Source: Bombus terrestris (Eukaryota; Arthropoda; Insecta; Hymenoptera; Apidae). From it: DNA of 64,000 nt. Shown here in pieces: positions 1 to 15,374 of this stretch (within the stretch, counting starts at the first letter, position 1; each line of letters begins with the position of its first letter). The notes below the pieces were generated by a model, which ran no database searches, was not told the DNA's origin, and was given only the letters and a program-made list of their open reading frames with translations. The stretch covers positions 2,294,001 to 2,358,000 of the forward strand of contig NW_025963556.1 in NCBI RefSeq assembly GCF_910591885.1, read 5' to 3'. The translations under genes and the position numbers were made by a program.

Positions 1-2237
1 ATATAACGCACAACGTTATGTCGTATTACGTTATAACGTATCATGTCATGTAGTATTACGTTATAACGAATGACGTTATGGAGTATTACGTTATAACGTA
101 TGACGCCATGTGGTATTAGGTTATTACGAATAACGTTATATTATGTTACTTTATGACATATGACGTCATGTAGTATTACTTTATGACGTATGACGTCATG
201 TAGGATTACTTTATGACGTATGACGTCATGTAGTATTACTTTATGACGTATGACGTCATGTAGTATTACTTTATGACGTATGACGTCATGTAGTATTTCG
301 TTATAACGTATGACGTTATGCAGTATTACGATATAACGTACAACGTTATGCAGTATTAGGTTATAACGTATGACGTTATGGAGTATTACGTTATTACGTA
401 TGACGTCATGTGGTATTACGTTATGACGTATGACGTTATGCAGTATTACGATATAACGTATGACGGTATGCAGTATTACGTTATAACGTATGACGTTATG
501 CAGTATTACGTTATAACGTATGACGTTATGTATTAGTACGATATAACGTATGACGTTATGCAGTATGAGGTTATAGCGTATGACGTCATGTAGTTTTGCG
601 TTATAACGTATGACGTCATGTAGTATTACGATATAACGTACAACGTTATGCAGTATTAGGTTATAACGTATGACGTTATGGAGTATTACGTTATTACGTA
701 TGACGTCATGTGGTATTACGTTATTACGAATAACGTTATATTGTGTTATTTTATAACGTATGACCTTATGTTGTATTACGTTATAACGTATAAAGGCATG
801 TAGTATTACGTTGTAACGTACGGCGTCATGTAGAATTACGTTATAACGTATTCCGTCATGTAGTATTACGTTATAACATATGACGTCATGTAGTATTACG
901 ATATAACGTACAACGTTATATAGAATTACGATATAACGCACAACGTTATGTCGTATTACGTTATAACTTATCATGTCATGTAGTATTACGTTATAACGTA
1001 TGACGTTATGTAGTATTACGTTATTACGAATAACGTTATATTGTGTAACTTTATAACGTATGACCTTACGTTGTATTACGTTATAACGTATAAAGACATG
1101 TAGTATTACGTTATGACGTATGACGTCATGTGGTATTACTTTATGACGTATGACGTCAGGTAGTATTACTTTATGACGTATGACGTCATGTAGTATTACT
1201 TTATGACGTATGACGTCATGTAGTATTACTTTATGACGTATGACGTCATGTAGTATTTCGTTATATCGTATGACGTTATGCAGTATTACGATATAACGTA
1301 CAACGTTATGCAGTATTAGGTTATAACGTATGACGTTATGGAGTATTACGTTATAACGTATGACGCCATGTGGTATTACGTTATTACGAGTAACGTTATA
1401 TTATGTTACTTTATGACATATGACGTCATGTAGTATTACTTTATGACGTATGACGTCATGTAGGATTACTTTATGACGTATGACGTCATGTAGTATTACT
1501 TTATGACGTATGACGTCATGTAGTATTACTTTATGACGTATGACGTCATGTAGTATTACTTTATGACGTATGACGTCATGTAGTATTACTTTATGACGTA
1601 TGACGTCATGTAGTATTACTTTATGACGTATGACGTCATGTAGTATTACTTTATGACGTATGACGTCATGTAGTATTACTTTATGACGTATGACGTCATG
1701 TAGTATTACTTTATGACGTATGACGTCATGTAGTATTTCGTTATAACGTATGACGTTATGCAGTATTACGATATAACGTATGACGTTATGCGGTATTAGG
1801 TTATAACGTATGACGTTATGGAGTATTACGTTATAACGTATGACGTCATGTGGTATTACGTTATTACGAATAACGTTATATTATGTTACGTCATGTAGTA
1901 TTACTTTATGACGTATGACGTCATGTAGTATTACTTTATGACGTATGACGTCATGTAGTATTACTTTATGACGTATGACGTCATGTAGTATTACTTTATG
2001 ACGTATGACGTCATGTAGTATTACTTTATGACGTATGACGTCATGTAGTATTTCGTTATAACGTATGACGTTATGCAGTATTACGATATAACGTATGACG
2101 TTATGCAGTATTAGGTTATAACGTATGACGTCATGTAGAATTACTTTATGACGTATGACGTCATGTAGTATTACTTTATGACGTATGACGTCATGTAGTA
2201 TTACTTTATGACGTATGACGTCATGTAGTATTTCGTT
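1..2237. repeat. HOR unit U0 (partial, left edge)
   Basis: This is the downstream part of a unit whose cgtttta landmark lies left of the window. Positions from about 61 to 1250 match U1 at an offset of 4,424. From about 1260 onward the offset becomes 4,934. The unit has intact ttatgttactttatg junctions at 141 and 1401, a run of 11 type 2 monomers at about 1409-1738, and the 15-bp half-monomer junction (ttatgttacgtcatg) at 1881. A 357-bp segment d leads to the next landmark. Relative to U1 it lacks a 510-bp (17-monomer) block. Confidence 0.85.
1881..1895. repeat. 15-bp half-monomer junction (type example; 24 copies)
   Basis: The sequence ttatgttacgtcatg replaces a full 30-bp monomer from which ctttatgacatatga is missing, exactly half a repeat. 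Copies start at 1881, 6815, 9409, 16562, 21976, 27150, 29474, 33058, 33313, 35666, 37569, 38784, 41108, 44662, 44917, 48201, 52175, 53330, 53585, 55999, 59493, 59748, 61681 and 63046. The intact 30-bp form also occurs, for example at 141, 4565, 11493 and 19756. Confidence 0.93.
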
Positions 2238-5200
2238 TTAACGTACAACGTTATATATAGTTACGATATAACGCACAACGTTATGTCGTATTACGTTATA
2301 ACTTATCATGTCATGTAGTATTACGTTATAACGTATGACGTTATGTAGTATTACGTTATTACGAATAACGTTATATTGTGTAACTTTATAACGTATGACC
2401 TTATGTTGTATTACGATATAACGTATAAAGACATGTAGTATTACGTTATAACGTATGACGTCATGTGGTATTACGTTATTACGAATATCGTAATATTGTA
2501 TTACTTTATGACGTATGACGTCATGTAGTATTACTATATGACGTATGACGTCATGTAGTATTACTATATGACGTATGACGTCATGTAGTATTAGGTTATG
2601 ACGTATGAAGTTATGTATTATTACGATATAACGTATGACGTTAAGCAGTATTAGGTTATAACGTATGACGTTATGTAGTATTAGGTTATAACGTATGGCG
2701 TTATGTAGTATTACGATATAACGTATGACGTTATGCAGTACTACGTTATAACGTATGACGTTATGTAGTGTTACGTTATAATGTATGACGTTATGTAGCA
2801 TTACGGTATTTCGAACAACGTTGTATTGTGTTACTTTATAACGTATGACGTTATGTAGTGTTACGTTATAACGTATGACGCCGTGTAGTATTACGTTATA
2901 AGTATAACATTATGTAGTATCACGTTATAGCGTATGACGTCATGTAGTATTACGTTATTACGAATATCGTAATATTGTGTTACTTTATGACGTATGACGT
3001 CATGTAATATTGCTTTATGACGTATGACGTCATGTAGTATTTCCTTATAAGGTATGACGTTATGTAGTATTACGATATAACGTATGACGTTATGCAGTAC
3101 TACGTTATAACGTATGACTTTATGTGGTGTTACGTTATAACGTATGACGTTATGTATTAGTACGATATAACGTATGACGTTATGCAGTATGAGGTTATAA
3201 CGTATGACGTCATGTAGTTTTGCGTTATAACGTATGACGTCATGTAGTATTAGGTTATAACGTATGCCGTCATGTAGTATTACGTTATAACATATGACGT
3301 CATGTAGTAATACGATATAACGTACAACGTTATATAGAATTACGATATAACGCACAACGTTATGTCGTATTACGTTATAACGTATCATGTCATGTAGTAT
3401 TACGTTATTACGAATAACGTTATATTGTGTTACCTTATAACGTGTGACCTTTTGTTGTATTACGTTATAACGTATAAAGATATGTAGTATTACGTTGTAA
3501 CGTGTGACGTCATGTAGTATTACTTTATGACGTATGACGTCATGTAGTATTATGTTATAACATATGCCGTCATGTAGTATTACGTTATAACATATGACGT
3601 CATGTAATATTACGATATAACGTACAGCGTTATATAGAATTACGATATAACGCACAACGTTATGTCGTATTACGTTATACCGTATGACGTTATATTGTGT
3701 TACTTTATGACGTATGACGTCATGTAGTATTACTTTATGACGTATGCCGTCATGTAGTATTACGTTATAACATATGACGTCATGTAGTAATACGATATAA
3801 CGTACAACGTTATATAGAATTACGATATAACGCACAACGTTATGTCGTATTACGTTATAACGTATCATGTCATGTAGTATTACGTTATAACGAATGACGT
3901 TATGGAGTATTACGTTATAACGTATGACGCCATGTGGTATTAGGTTATTACGAATAACGTTATATTATGTTACTTTATGACATATGACGTCATGTAGTAT
4001 TACTTTATGACGTATGACGTCATGTAGGATTACTTTATGACGTATGACGTCATGTAGTATTACGTTATTACGAATATCGTAATATTGTGTTACTTTATGA
4101 CGTATGACGTCATGTAATATTGCTTTATGACGTATGACGTCATGTAGTATTTCCTTATAAGGTATGACGTTATGTAGTATTACGATATAACGTATGACGT
4201 TATGCAGTACTACGTTATAACGTATGACTTTATGTAGTGTTACGTTATAACGTATGACGTTATGTATTAGTACGATATAACGTATGACGTTATGCAGTAT
4301 GAGGTTATAACGTATGACGTCATGTAGTTTTGCGTTATAACGTATGACGTCATGTAGTATTAGGTTATAACGTATGCCGTCATGTAGTATTACGTTATAA
4401 CATATGACGTCATGTAGTAATACGATATAACGTACAACGTTATATAGAATTACGATATAACGCACAACGTTATGTCGTATTACGTTATAACGAATGACGT
4501 TATGGAGTATTACGTTATAACGTATGACGCCATGTGGTATTAGGTTATTACGAATAACGTTATATTATGTTACTTTATGACATATGACGTCATGTAGTAT
4601 TACTTTATGACGTATGACGTCATGTAGGATTACTTTATGACGTATGACGTCATGTAGTATTACTTTATGACGTATGACGTCATGTAGTATTACTTTATGA
4701 CGTATGACGTCATGTAGTATTTCGTTATAACGTATGACGTTATGCAGTATTACGATATAACGTACAACGTTATGCAGTATTAGGTTATAGCGTATGACGT
4801 CATGTAGTTTTGCGTTATAACGTATGACGTCATGTGGTATTACGTTATGACGTATGACGTTATGCAGTATTACGATATAACGTATGACGGTATGCAGTAT
4901 TACGTTATAACGTATGACGTTATGCAGTATTACGTTATAACGTATGACGTTATGTATTAGTACGATATAACGTATGACGTTATGCAGTATGAGGTTATAG
5001 CGTATGACGTCATGTAGTTTTGCGTTATAACGTATGACGTCATGTAGTATTACGATATAACATACAACGTTATGCAGTATTAGGTTATAACGTATGACGT
5101 TATGGAGTATTACGTTATTACGTATGACGTCATGTGGTATTACGTTATTACGAATAACGTTATATTGTGTTATTTTATAACGTATGACCTTATGTTGTAT

Positions 5201-7171
5201 TACGTTATAACGTATAAAGGCATGTAGTATTACGTTGTAACGTACGGCGTCATGTAGAATTACGTTATAACGTATTCCGTCATGTAGTATTACGTTATAA
5301 CATATGACGTCATGTAGTATTACGATATAACGTACAACGTTATATAGAATTACGATATAACGCACAACGTTATGTCGTATTACGTTATAACTTATCATGT
5401 CATGTAGTATTACGTTATAACGTATGACGTTATGTAGTATTACGTTATTACGAATAACGTTATATTGTGTAACTTTATAACGTATGACCTTACGTTGTAT
5501 TACGTTATAACGTATAAAGACAAGTAGTATTACGTTATGACGTATGACGTCATGTGGTATTACTTTATGACGTATGACGTCAGGTAGTATTACTTTATGA
5601 CGTATGACGTCATGTAGTATTACTTTATGACGTATGACGTCATGTAGTATTACTTTATGACGTATGACGTCATGTAGTATTTCGTTATAACGTATGACGT
5701 TATGCAGTATTACGATATAACGTACAACGTTATGCAGTATTAGGTTATAACGTATGACGTTATGGAGTATTACGTTATTACGTATGACGTCATGTGGTAT
5801 TACGTTATTACGAATAACGTTATATTGTGTTATTTTATAACGTATGACCTTATGTTGTATTACGTTATAACGTATAAAGGCATGTAGTATTACGTTGTAA
5901 CGTACGGCGTCATGTAGAATTACGTTATAACGTATTCCGTCATGTAGTATTACGTTATAACATATGACGTCATGTAGTATTACGATATAACGTACAACGT
6001 TATATAGAATTACGATATAACGCACAACGTTATGTCGTATTACGTTATAACTTATCATGTCATGTAGTATTACGTTATAACATATGACGTCATGTAGTAT
6101 TACGATATAACGTACAACGTTATATAGAATTACGATATAACGCACAAAGTTATGTCGTATTACGTTATAACTTATCATGTCATGTAGTATTTCGTTATAA
6201 CGTATGACGTTATGCAGTATTACGATATAACGTACAACGTTATGCAGTATTAGGTTATAACGTATGACGTTATGGAGTATTACGTTATAACGTATGACGC
6301 CATGTGGTATTACGTTATTACGAGTAACGTTATATTATGTTACTTTATGACATATGACGTCATGTAGTATTACTTTATGACGTATGACGTCATGTAGGAT
6401 TACTTTATGACGTATGACGTCATGTAGTATTACTTTATGACGTATGACGTCATGTAGTATTACTTTATGACGTATGACGTCATGTAGTATTACTTTATGA
6501 CGTATGACGTCATGTAGTATTACTTTATGACGTATGACGTCATGTAGTATTACTTTATGACGTATGACGTCATGTAGTATTACTTTATGACGTATGACGT
6601 CATGTAGTATTACTTTATGACGTATGACGTCATGTAGTATTACTTTATGACGTATGACGTCATGTAGTATTTCGTTATAACGTATGACGTTATGCAGTAT
6701 TACGATATAACGTATGACGTTATGCGGTATTAGGTTATAACGTATGACGTTATGGAGTATTACGTTATAACGTATGACGTCATGTGGTATTACGTTATTA
6801 CGAATAACGTTATATTATGTTACGTCATGTAGTATTACTTTATGACGTATGACGTCATGTAGTATTACTTTATGACGTATGACGTCATGTAGTATTACTT
6901 TATGACGTATGACGTCATGTAGTATTACTTTATGACGTATGACGTCATGTAGTATTACTTTATGACGTATGACGTCATGTAGTATTTCGTTATAACGTAT
7001 GACGTTATGCAGTATTACGATATAACGTATGACGTTATGCAGTATTAGGTTATAACGTATGACGTCATGTAGAATTACTTTATGACGTATGACGTCATGT
7101 AGTATTACTTTATGACGTATGACGTCATGTAGTATTACTTTATGACGTATGACGTCATGTAGTATTTCGTT
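2238..7171. repeat. HOR unit U1 (4,934 bp)
   Basis: Segment a (653 bp) contains two ctatatg monomers and ends at a TTCGAA monomer near 2807. The 29-bp monomer is at 2891-2919. Segment b runs to the junction at 3965. A b-like module b' follows at 3965-4564 but is only 600 bp, 510 bp shorter than the 1,110-bp b' of U3, U6 and U7. Segment c starts at 4565 and is internally duplicated: the atcatgtcatg monomer cluster recurs near 5398, 6058 and 6178. A further junction lies at 6335, an 11-monomer type 2 run at about 6343-6672, and the half-monomer junction at 6815. Confidence 0.85.
2891..2919. repeat. 29-bp monomer (type example; 19 copies in the window)
   Basis: Relative to the type 1 monomer it has lost the c of acgtatg and has two further changes, giving cgttataagtataacatt. 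Copies start at 2891, 7825, 10419, 16028, 17572, 23016, 28130, 30454, 34353, 36676, 37305, 39764, 42118, 45987, 49961, 54655, 56889, 60788 and 61417. The right edge cuts a twentieth at 63996. It shifts the 30-bp phase by one base each time. Confidence 0.93.
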
Positions 7172-9765
7172 TTAACGTACAACGTTATATATAATTACGA
7201 TATAACGCACAACGTTATGTCGTATTACGTTATAACTTATCATGTCATGTAGTATTACGTTATAACGTATGACGTTATGTAGTATTACGTTATTACGAAT
7301 AACGTTATATTGTGTAACTTTATAACGTATGACCTTATGTTGTATTACGATATAACGTATAAAGACATGTAGTATTACGTTATAACGTATGACGTCATGT
7401 GGTATTACGTTATTACGAATATCGTAATATTGTATTACTTTATGACGTATGACGTCATGTAGTATTACTATATGACGTATGACGTCATGTAGTATTACTA
7501 TATGACGTATGACGTCATGTAGTATTAGGTTATGACGTATGAAGTTATGTATTATTACGATATAACGTATGACGTTAAGCAGTATTAGGTTATAACGTAT
7601 GACGTTATGTAGTATTAGGTTATAACGTATGGCGTTATGTAGTATTACGATATAACGTATGACGTTATGCAGTACTACGTTATAACGTATGACGTTATGT
7701 AGTGTTACGTTATAATGTATGACGTTATGTAGCATTACGGTATTTCGAACAACGTTGTATTGTGTTACTTTATAACGTATGACGTTATGTAGTGTTACGT
7801 TATAACGTATGACGCCGTGTAGTATTACGTTATAAGTATAACATTATGTAGTATCACGTTATAGCGTATGACGTCATGTAGTATTACGTTATTACGAATA
7901 TCGTAATATTGTGTTACCTTATGACGTATGACGTCATGTAATATTGCTTTATGACGTATGACGTCATGTAGTATTTCCTTATAAGGTATGACGTTATGTA
8001 GTATTACGATATAACGTATGACGTTATGCAGTACTACGTTATAACGTATGACTTTATGTGGTGTTACGTTATAACGTATGACGTTATGTATTAGTACGAT
8101 ATAACGTATGACGTTATGCAGTATGAGGTTATAACGTATGACGTCATGTAGTTTTGCGTTATAACGTATGACGTCATGTAGTATTAGGTTATAACGTATG
8201 CCGTCATGTAGTATTACGTTATAACATATGACGTCATGTAGTAATACGATATAACGTACAACGTTATATAGAATTACGATATAACGCACAACGTTATGTC
8301 GTATTACGTTATAACGTATCATGTCATGTAGTATTACGTTATTACGAATAACGTTATATTGTGTTACCTTATAACGTGTGACCTTTTGTTGTATTACGTT
8401 ATAACGTATAAAGATATGTAGTATTTCGTTGTAACGTATGACGTCATGTAGTATTACTTTATGACGTATGACGTCATGTAGTATTATGTTATAACATATG
8501 CCGTCATGTAGTATTACGTTATAACATATGACGTCATGTAATATTACGATATAACGTACAGCGTTATATAGAATTACGATATAACGCACAACGTTATGTC
8601 GTATTACGTTATACCGTATGACGTTAGATTGTGTTACTTTATGACGTATGACGTCATGTAGTATTACTTTATGACGTATGCCGTCATGTAGTATTACGTT
8701 ATAACATATGACGTCATGTAGTAATACGATATAACGTACAACGTTATATAGAATTACGATATAACGCACAACGTTATGTCGTATTACGTTATAACGTATC
8801 ATGTCATGTAGTATTACGTTATAACGAATGACGTTATGGAGTATTACGTTATAACGTATGACGCCATGTGGTATTAGGTTATTACGAATAACGTTATATT
8901 ATGTTACTTTATGACATATGACGTCATGTAGTATTACTTTATGACGTATGACGTCATGTAGGATTACTTTATGACGTATGACGTCATGTAGTATTACGTT
9001 ATTACGAATATCGTAATATTGTGTTACTTTATGACGTATGACGTCATGTAATATTGCTTTATGACGTATGACGTCATGTAGTATTACTTTATGACGTATG
9101 ACGTCATGTAGTATTACTTTATGACGTATGACGTCATGTAGTATTACTTTATGACGTATGACGTCATGTAGTATTACTTTATGACGTATGACGTCATGTA
9201 GTATTACTTTATGACGTATGACGTCATGTAGTATTACTTTATGACGTATGACGTCATGTAGTATTTCGTTATAACGTATGACGTTATGCAGTATTACGAT
9301 ATAACGTATGACGTTATGCGGTATTAGGTTATAACGTATGACGTTATGGAGTATTACGTTATAACGTATGACGTCATGTGGTATTACGTTATTACGAATA
9401 ACGTTATATTATGTTACGTCATGTAGTATTACTTTATGACGTATGACGTCATGTAGTATTACTTTATGACGTATGACGTCATGTAGTATTACTTTATGAC
9501 GTATGACGTCATGTAGTATTACTTTATGACGTATGACGTCATGTAGTATTACTTTATGACGTATGACGTCATGTAGTATTTCGTTATAACGTATGACGTT
9601 ATGCAGTATTACGATATAACGTATGACGTTATGCAGTATTAGGTTATAACGTATGACGTCATGTAGAATTACTTTATGACGTATGACGTCATGTAGTATT
9701 ACTTTATGACGTATGACGTCATGTAGTATTACTTTATGACGTATGACGTCATGTAGTATTTCGTT
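7172..9765. repeat. HOR unit U2 (2,594 bp, shortened)
   Basis: It matches U1 at an offset of exactly 4,934 through the landmark, the 29-bp monomer (7825) and the junction (8899). It then enters the first monomers of b' and switches near 9075-9090 straight into a type 2 run. That removes the rest of b' and all of segment c. The half-monomer junction is at 9409 and segment d is 357 bp. A private base change, cgttagattgtg, is visible near 8633. Confidence 0.85.
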
Positions 9766-12700
9766 TTAACGTACAACGTTATATATAATTACGATATAAC
9801 GCACAACGTTATGTCGTATTACGTTATAACTTATCATGTCATGTAGTATTACGTTATAACGTATGACGTTATGTAGTATTACGTTATTACGAATAACGTT
9901 ATATTGTGTAACTTTATAACGTATGACCTTATGTTGTATTACGATATAACGTATAAAGACATGTAGTATTACGTTATAACGTATGACGTCATGTGGTATT
10001 ACGTTATTACGAATATCGTAATATTGTATTACTTTATGACGTATGACGTCATGTAGTATTACTATATGACGTATGACGTCATGTAGTATTACTATATGAC
10101 GTATGACGTCATGTAGTATTAGGTTATGACGTATGAAGTTATGTATTATTACGATATAACGTATGACGTTAAGCAGTATTAGGTTATAACGTATGACGTT
10201 ATGTAGTATTAGGTTATAACGTATGGCGTTATGTAGTATTACGATATAACGTATGACGTTATGCAGTACTACGTTATAACGTATGACGTTATGTAGTGTT
10301 ACGTTATAATGTATGACGTTATGTAGCATTACGGTATTTCGAACAACGTTGTATTGTGTTACTTTATAACGTATGACGTTATGTAGTGTTACGTTATAAC
10401 GTATGACGCCGTGTAGTATTACGTTATAAGTATAACATTATGTAGTATCACGTTATAGCGTATGACGTCATGTAGTATTACGTTATTACGAATATCGTAA
10501 TATTGTGTTACCTTATGACGTATGACGTCATGTAATATTGCTTTATGACGTATGACGTCATGTAGTATTTCCTTATAAGGTATGACGTTATGTAGTATTA
10601 CGATATAACGTATGACGTTATGCAGTACTACGTTATAACGTATGACTTTATGTGGTGTTACGTTATAACGTATGACGTTATGTATTAGTACGATATAACG
10701 TATGACGTTATGCAGTATGAGGTTATAACGTATGACGTCATGTAGTTTTGCGTTATAACGTATGACGTCATGTAGTATTAGGTTATAACGTATGCCGTCA
10801 TGTAGTATTACGTTATAACATATGACGTCATGTAGTAATACGATATAACGTACAACGTTATATAGAATTACGATATAACGCACAACGTTATGTCGTATTA
10901 CGTTATAACGTATCATGTCATGTAGTATTACGTTATTACGAATAACGTTATATTGTGTTACCTTATAACGTGTGACCTTTTGTTGTATTACGTTATAACG
11001 TATAAAGATATGTAGTATTACGTTGTAACGTATGACGTCATGTAGTATTACTTTATGACGTATGACGTCATGTAGTATTATGTTATAACATATGCCGTCA
11101 TGTAGTATTACGTTATAACATATGACGTCATGTAATATTACGATATAACGTACAGCGTTATATAGAATTACGATATAACGCACAACGTTATGTCGTATTA
11201 CGTTATACCGTATGACGTTATATTGTGTTACTTTATGACGTATGACGTCATGTAGTATTACTTTATGACGTATGCCGTCATGTAGTATTACGTTATAACA
11301 TATGACGTCATGTAGTAATACGATATAACGTACAACGTTATATAGAATTACGATATAACGCACAACGTTATGTCGTATTACGTTATAACGTATCATGTCA
11401 TGTAGTATTACGTTATAACGAATGACGTTATGGAGTATTACGTTATAACGTATGACGCCATGTGGTATTAGGTTATTACGAATAACGTTATATTATGTTA
11501 CTTTATGACATATGACGTCATGTAGTATTACTTTATGACGTATGACGTCATGTAGGATTACTTTATGACGTATGACGTCATGTAGTATTACGTTATTACG
11601 AATATCGTAATATTGTGTTACTTTATGACGTATGACGTCATGTAATATTGCTTTATGACGTATGACGTCATGTAGTATTTCCTTATAAGGTATGACGTTA
11701 TGTAGTATTACGATATAACGTATGACGTTATGCAGTACTACGTTATAACGTATGACTTTATGTAGTGTTACGTTATAACGTATGACGTTATGTATTAGTA
11801 CGATATAACGTATGACGTTATGCAGTATGAGGTTATAACGTATGACGTCATGTAGTTTTGCGTTATAACGTATGACGTCATGTAGTATTAGGTTATAACG
11901 TATGCCGTCATGTAGTATTACGTTATAACATATGACGTCATGTAGTAATACGATATAACGTACAACGTTATATAGAATTACGATATAACGCACAACGTTA
12001 TGTCGTATTACGTTATAACGTATCATGTCATGTAGTATTACGTTATTACGAATAACGTTATATTGTGTTACCTTATAACGTGTGACCTTTTGTTGTATTA
12101 CGTTATAACGTATAAAGACATGTAGTATTACGTTGTAACGTATGACGTCATGTAGTATTACTTTATGACGTATGACGTCATGTAGTATTATGTTATAACA
12201 TATGCCGTCATGTAGTATTACGTTATAACATATGACGTCATGTAATATTACGATATAACGTACAGCGTTATATAGAATTACGATATAACGCACAACGTTA
12301 TGTCGTATTACGTTATACCGTATGACGTTATATTGTGTTACTTTATGACGTATGACGTCATGTAGTATTACTTTATGACGTATGCCGTCATGTAGTATTA
12401 CGTTATAACATATGACGTCATGTAGTAATACGATATAACGTACAACGTTATATAGAATTACGATATAACGCACAACGTTATGTCGTATTACGTTATAACG
12501 TATCATGTCATGTAGTATTACGTTATAACGAATGACGTTATGGAGTATTACGTTATAACGTATGACGCCATGTGGTATTAGGTTATTACGAATAACGTTA
12601 TATTATGTTACTTTATGACATATGACGTCATGTAGTATTACTTTATGACGTATGACGTCATGTAGGATTACTTTATGACGTATGACGTCATGTAGTATTA

Positions 12701-13304
12701 CTTTATGACGTATGACGTCATGTAGTATTACTTTATGACGTATGACGTCATGTAGTATTTCGTTATAACGTATGACGTTATGCAGTATTACGATATAACG
12801 TACAACGTTATGCAGTATTAGGTTATAACGTATGACGTTATGGAGTATTACGTTATTACGTATGACGTCATGTGGTATTACGTTATGACGTATGACGTTA
12901 TGCAGTATTACGATATAACGTATGACGGTATGCAGTATTACGTTATAACGTATGACGTTATGCAGTATTACGTTATAACGTATGACGTTATGTATTAGTA
13001 CGATATAACGTATGACGTTATGCAGTATGAGGTTATAGCGTATGACGTCATGTAGTTTTGCGTTATAACGTATGACGTCATGTAGTATTACTTTATGACG
13101 TATGACGTCATGTAGTATTACTTTATGACGTATGACGTCATGTAGTATTTCGTTATAACGTATGACGTTATGCAGTATTACGATATAACGTATGACGTTA
13201 TGCAGTATTAGGTTATAACGTATGACGTCATGTAGTATTACTTTATGACGTATGACGTCATGTAGTATTACTTTATGACGTATGACGTCATGTAGTATTT
13301 CGTT
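9766..13304. repeat. HOR unit U3 (3,539 bp)
   Basis: Segment a is 653 bp with two ctatatg monomers. The 29-bp monomer is at 10419, b runs to 11492, b' occupies 11493-12602 (1,110 bp) and c starts at 12603. Near 13075 segment c jumps into type 2 monomers and the landmark without passing a half-monomer junction. Accordingly its length is 29 modulo 30 (one 29-bp monomer and no half-monomer). Confidence 0.85.
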
Positions 13305-15374
13305 TTAACGTACAACGTTATATAGAATTACGATATAACGCACAACGTTATGTCGTATTACGTTATAACTTATCATGTCATGTAGTATTACGTTATAACG
13401 TATGACGTTATGTAGTATTACGTTATTACGAATAACGTTATATTGTGTAACTTTATAACGTATGACCTTATGTTGTATTACGATATAACGTATAAAGACA
13501 TGTAGTATTACGTTATAACGTATGACGTCATGTGGTATTACGTTATTACGAATATCGTAATATTGTATTACTTTATGACGTATGACGTCATGTAGTATTA
13601 CTATATGACGTATGACGTCATGTAGGATTACTTTATGACGTATGACGTCATGTAGTATTACGTTATTACGAATATCGTAATATTGTGTTACTTTATGACG
13701 TATGACGTCATGTAATATTGCTTTATGACGTATGACGTCATGTAGTATTTCCTTATAAGGTATGACGTTATGTAGTATTACGATATAACGTATGACGTTA
13801 TGCAGTACTACGTTATAACGTATGACTTTATGTAGTGTTACGTTATAACGTATGACGTTATGTATTAGTACGATATAACGTATGACGTTATGCAGTATGA
13901 GGTTATAACGTATGACGTCATGTAGTTTTGCGTTATAACGTATGACGTCATGTAGTATTAGGTTATAACGTATGCCGTCATGTAGTATTACGTTATAACA
14001 TATGACGTCATGTAGTAATACGATATAACGTACAACGTTATATAGAATTACGATATAACGCACAACGTTATGTCGTATTACGTTATAACGTATCATGTCA
14101 TGTAGTATTACGTTATTACGAATAACGTTATATTGTGTTACCTTATAACGTGTGACCTTTTGTTGTATTACGTTATAACGTATAAAGACATGTAGTATTA
14201 CGTTGTAACGTATGACGTCATGTAGTATTACTTTATGACGTATGACGTCATGTAGTATTATGTTATAACATATGCCGTCATGTAGTATTACGTTATAACA
14301 TATGACGTCATGTAATATTACGATATAACGTACAGCGTTATATAGAATTACGATATAACGCACAACGTTATGTCGTATTACGTTATACCGTATGACGTTA
14401 TATTGTGTTACTTTATGACGTATGACGTCATGTAGTATTACTTTATGACGTATGCCGTCATGTAGTATTACGTTATAACATATGACGTCATGTAGTAATA
14501 CGATATAACGTACAACGTTATATAGAATTACGATATAACGCACAACGTTATGTCGTATTACGTTATAACGTATCATGTCATGTAGTATTACGTTATATCG
14601 AATGACGTTATGGAGTATTACGTTATAACGTATGACGCCATGTGGTATTAGGTTATTACGAATAACGTTATATTATGTTACTTTATGACATATGACGTCA
14701 TGTAGTATTACTTTATGACGTATGACGTCATGTAGGATTACTTTATGACGTATGACGTCATGTAGTATTACTTTATGACGTATGACGTCATGTAGTATTA
14801 CTTTATGACGTATGACGTCATGTAGTATTTCGTTATAACGTATGACGTTATGCAGTATTACGATATAACGTACAACGTTATGCAGTATTAGGTTATAACG
14901 TATGACGTTATGGAGTATTACGTTATTACGTATGACGTCATGTGGTATTACGTTATGACGTATGACGTTATGCAGTATTACGATATAACGTATGACGGTA
15001 TGCAGTATTACGTTATAACGTATGACGTTATGCAGTATTACGTTATAACGTATGACGTTATGTATTAGTACGATATAACGTATGACGTTATGCAGTATGA
15101 GGTTATAGCGTATGACGTCATGTAGTTTTGCGTTATAACGTATGACGTCATGTAGTATTACTTTATGACGTATGACGTCATGTAGTATTACTTTATGACG
15201 TATGACGTCATGTAGTATTTCGTTATAACGTATGACGTTATGCAGTATTACGAAATAACGTATGACGTTATGCAGTATTAGGTTATAACGTATGACGTCA
15301 TGTAGTATTACTTTATGACGTATGACGTCATGTAGTATTACTTTATGACGTATGACGTCATGTAGTATTTCGTT
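13305..15374. repeat. HOR unit U4 (2,070 bp, a/b' chimera)
   Basis: The unit begins as segment a but switches at about 13620, after a single ctatatg monomer, into b' (the taggattact monomer). It has no TTCGAA monomer and no 29-bp monomer, and its length is an exact multiple of 30. From 13621 to its end it copies 11551-13304 at an offset of 2,070, with a few private changes (cgttatatcg near 14593, acgaaataacg near 15251). This fits unequal exchange between segments a and b'. Confidence 0.85.
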
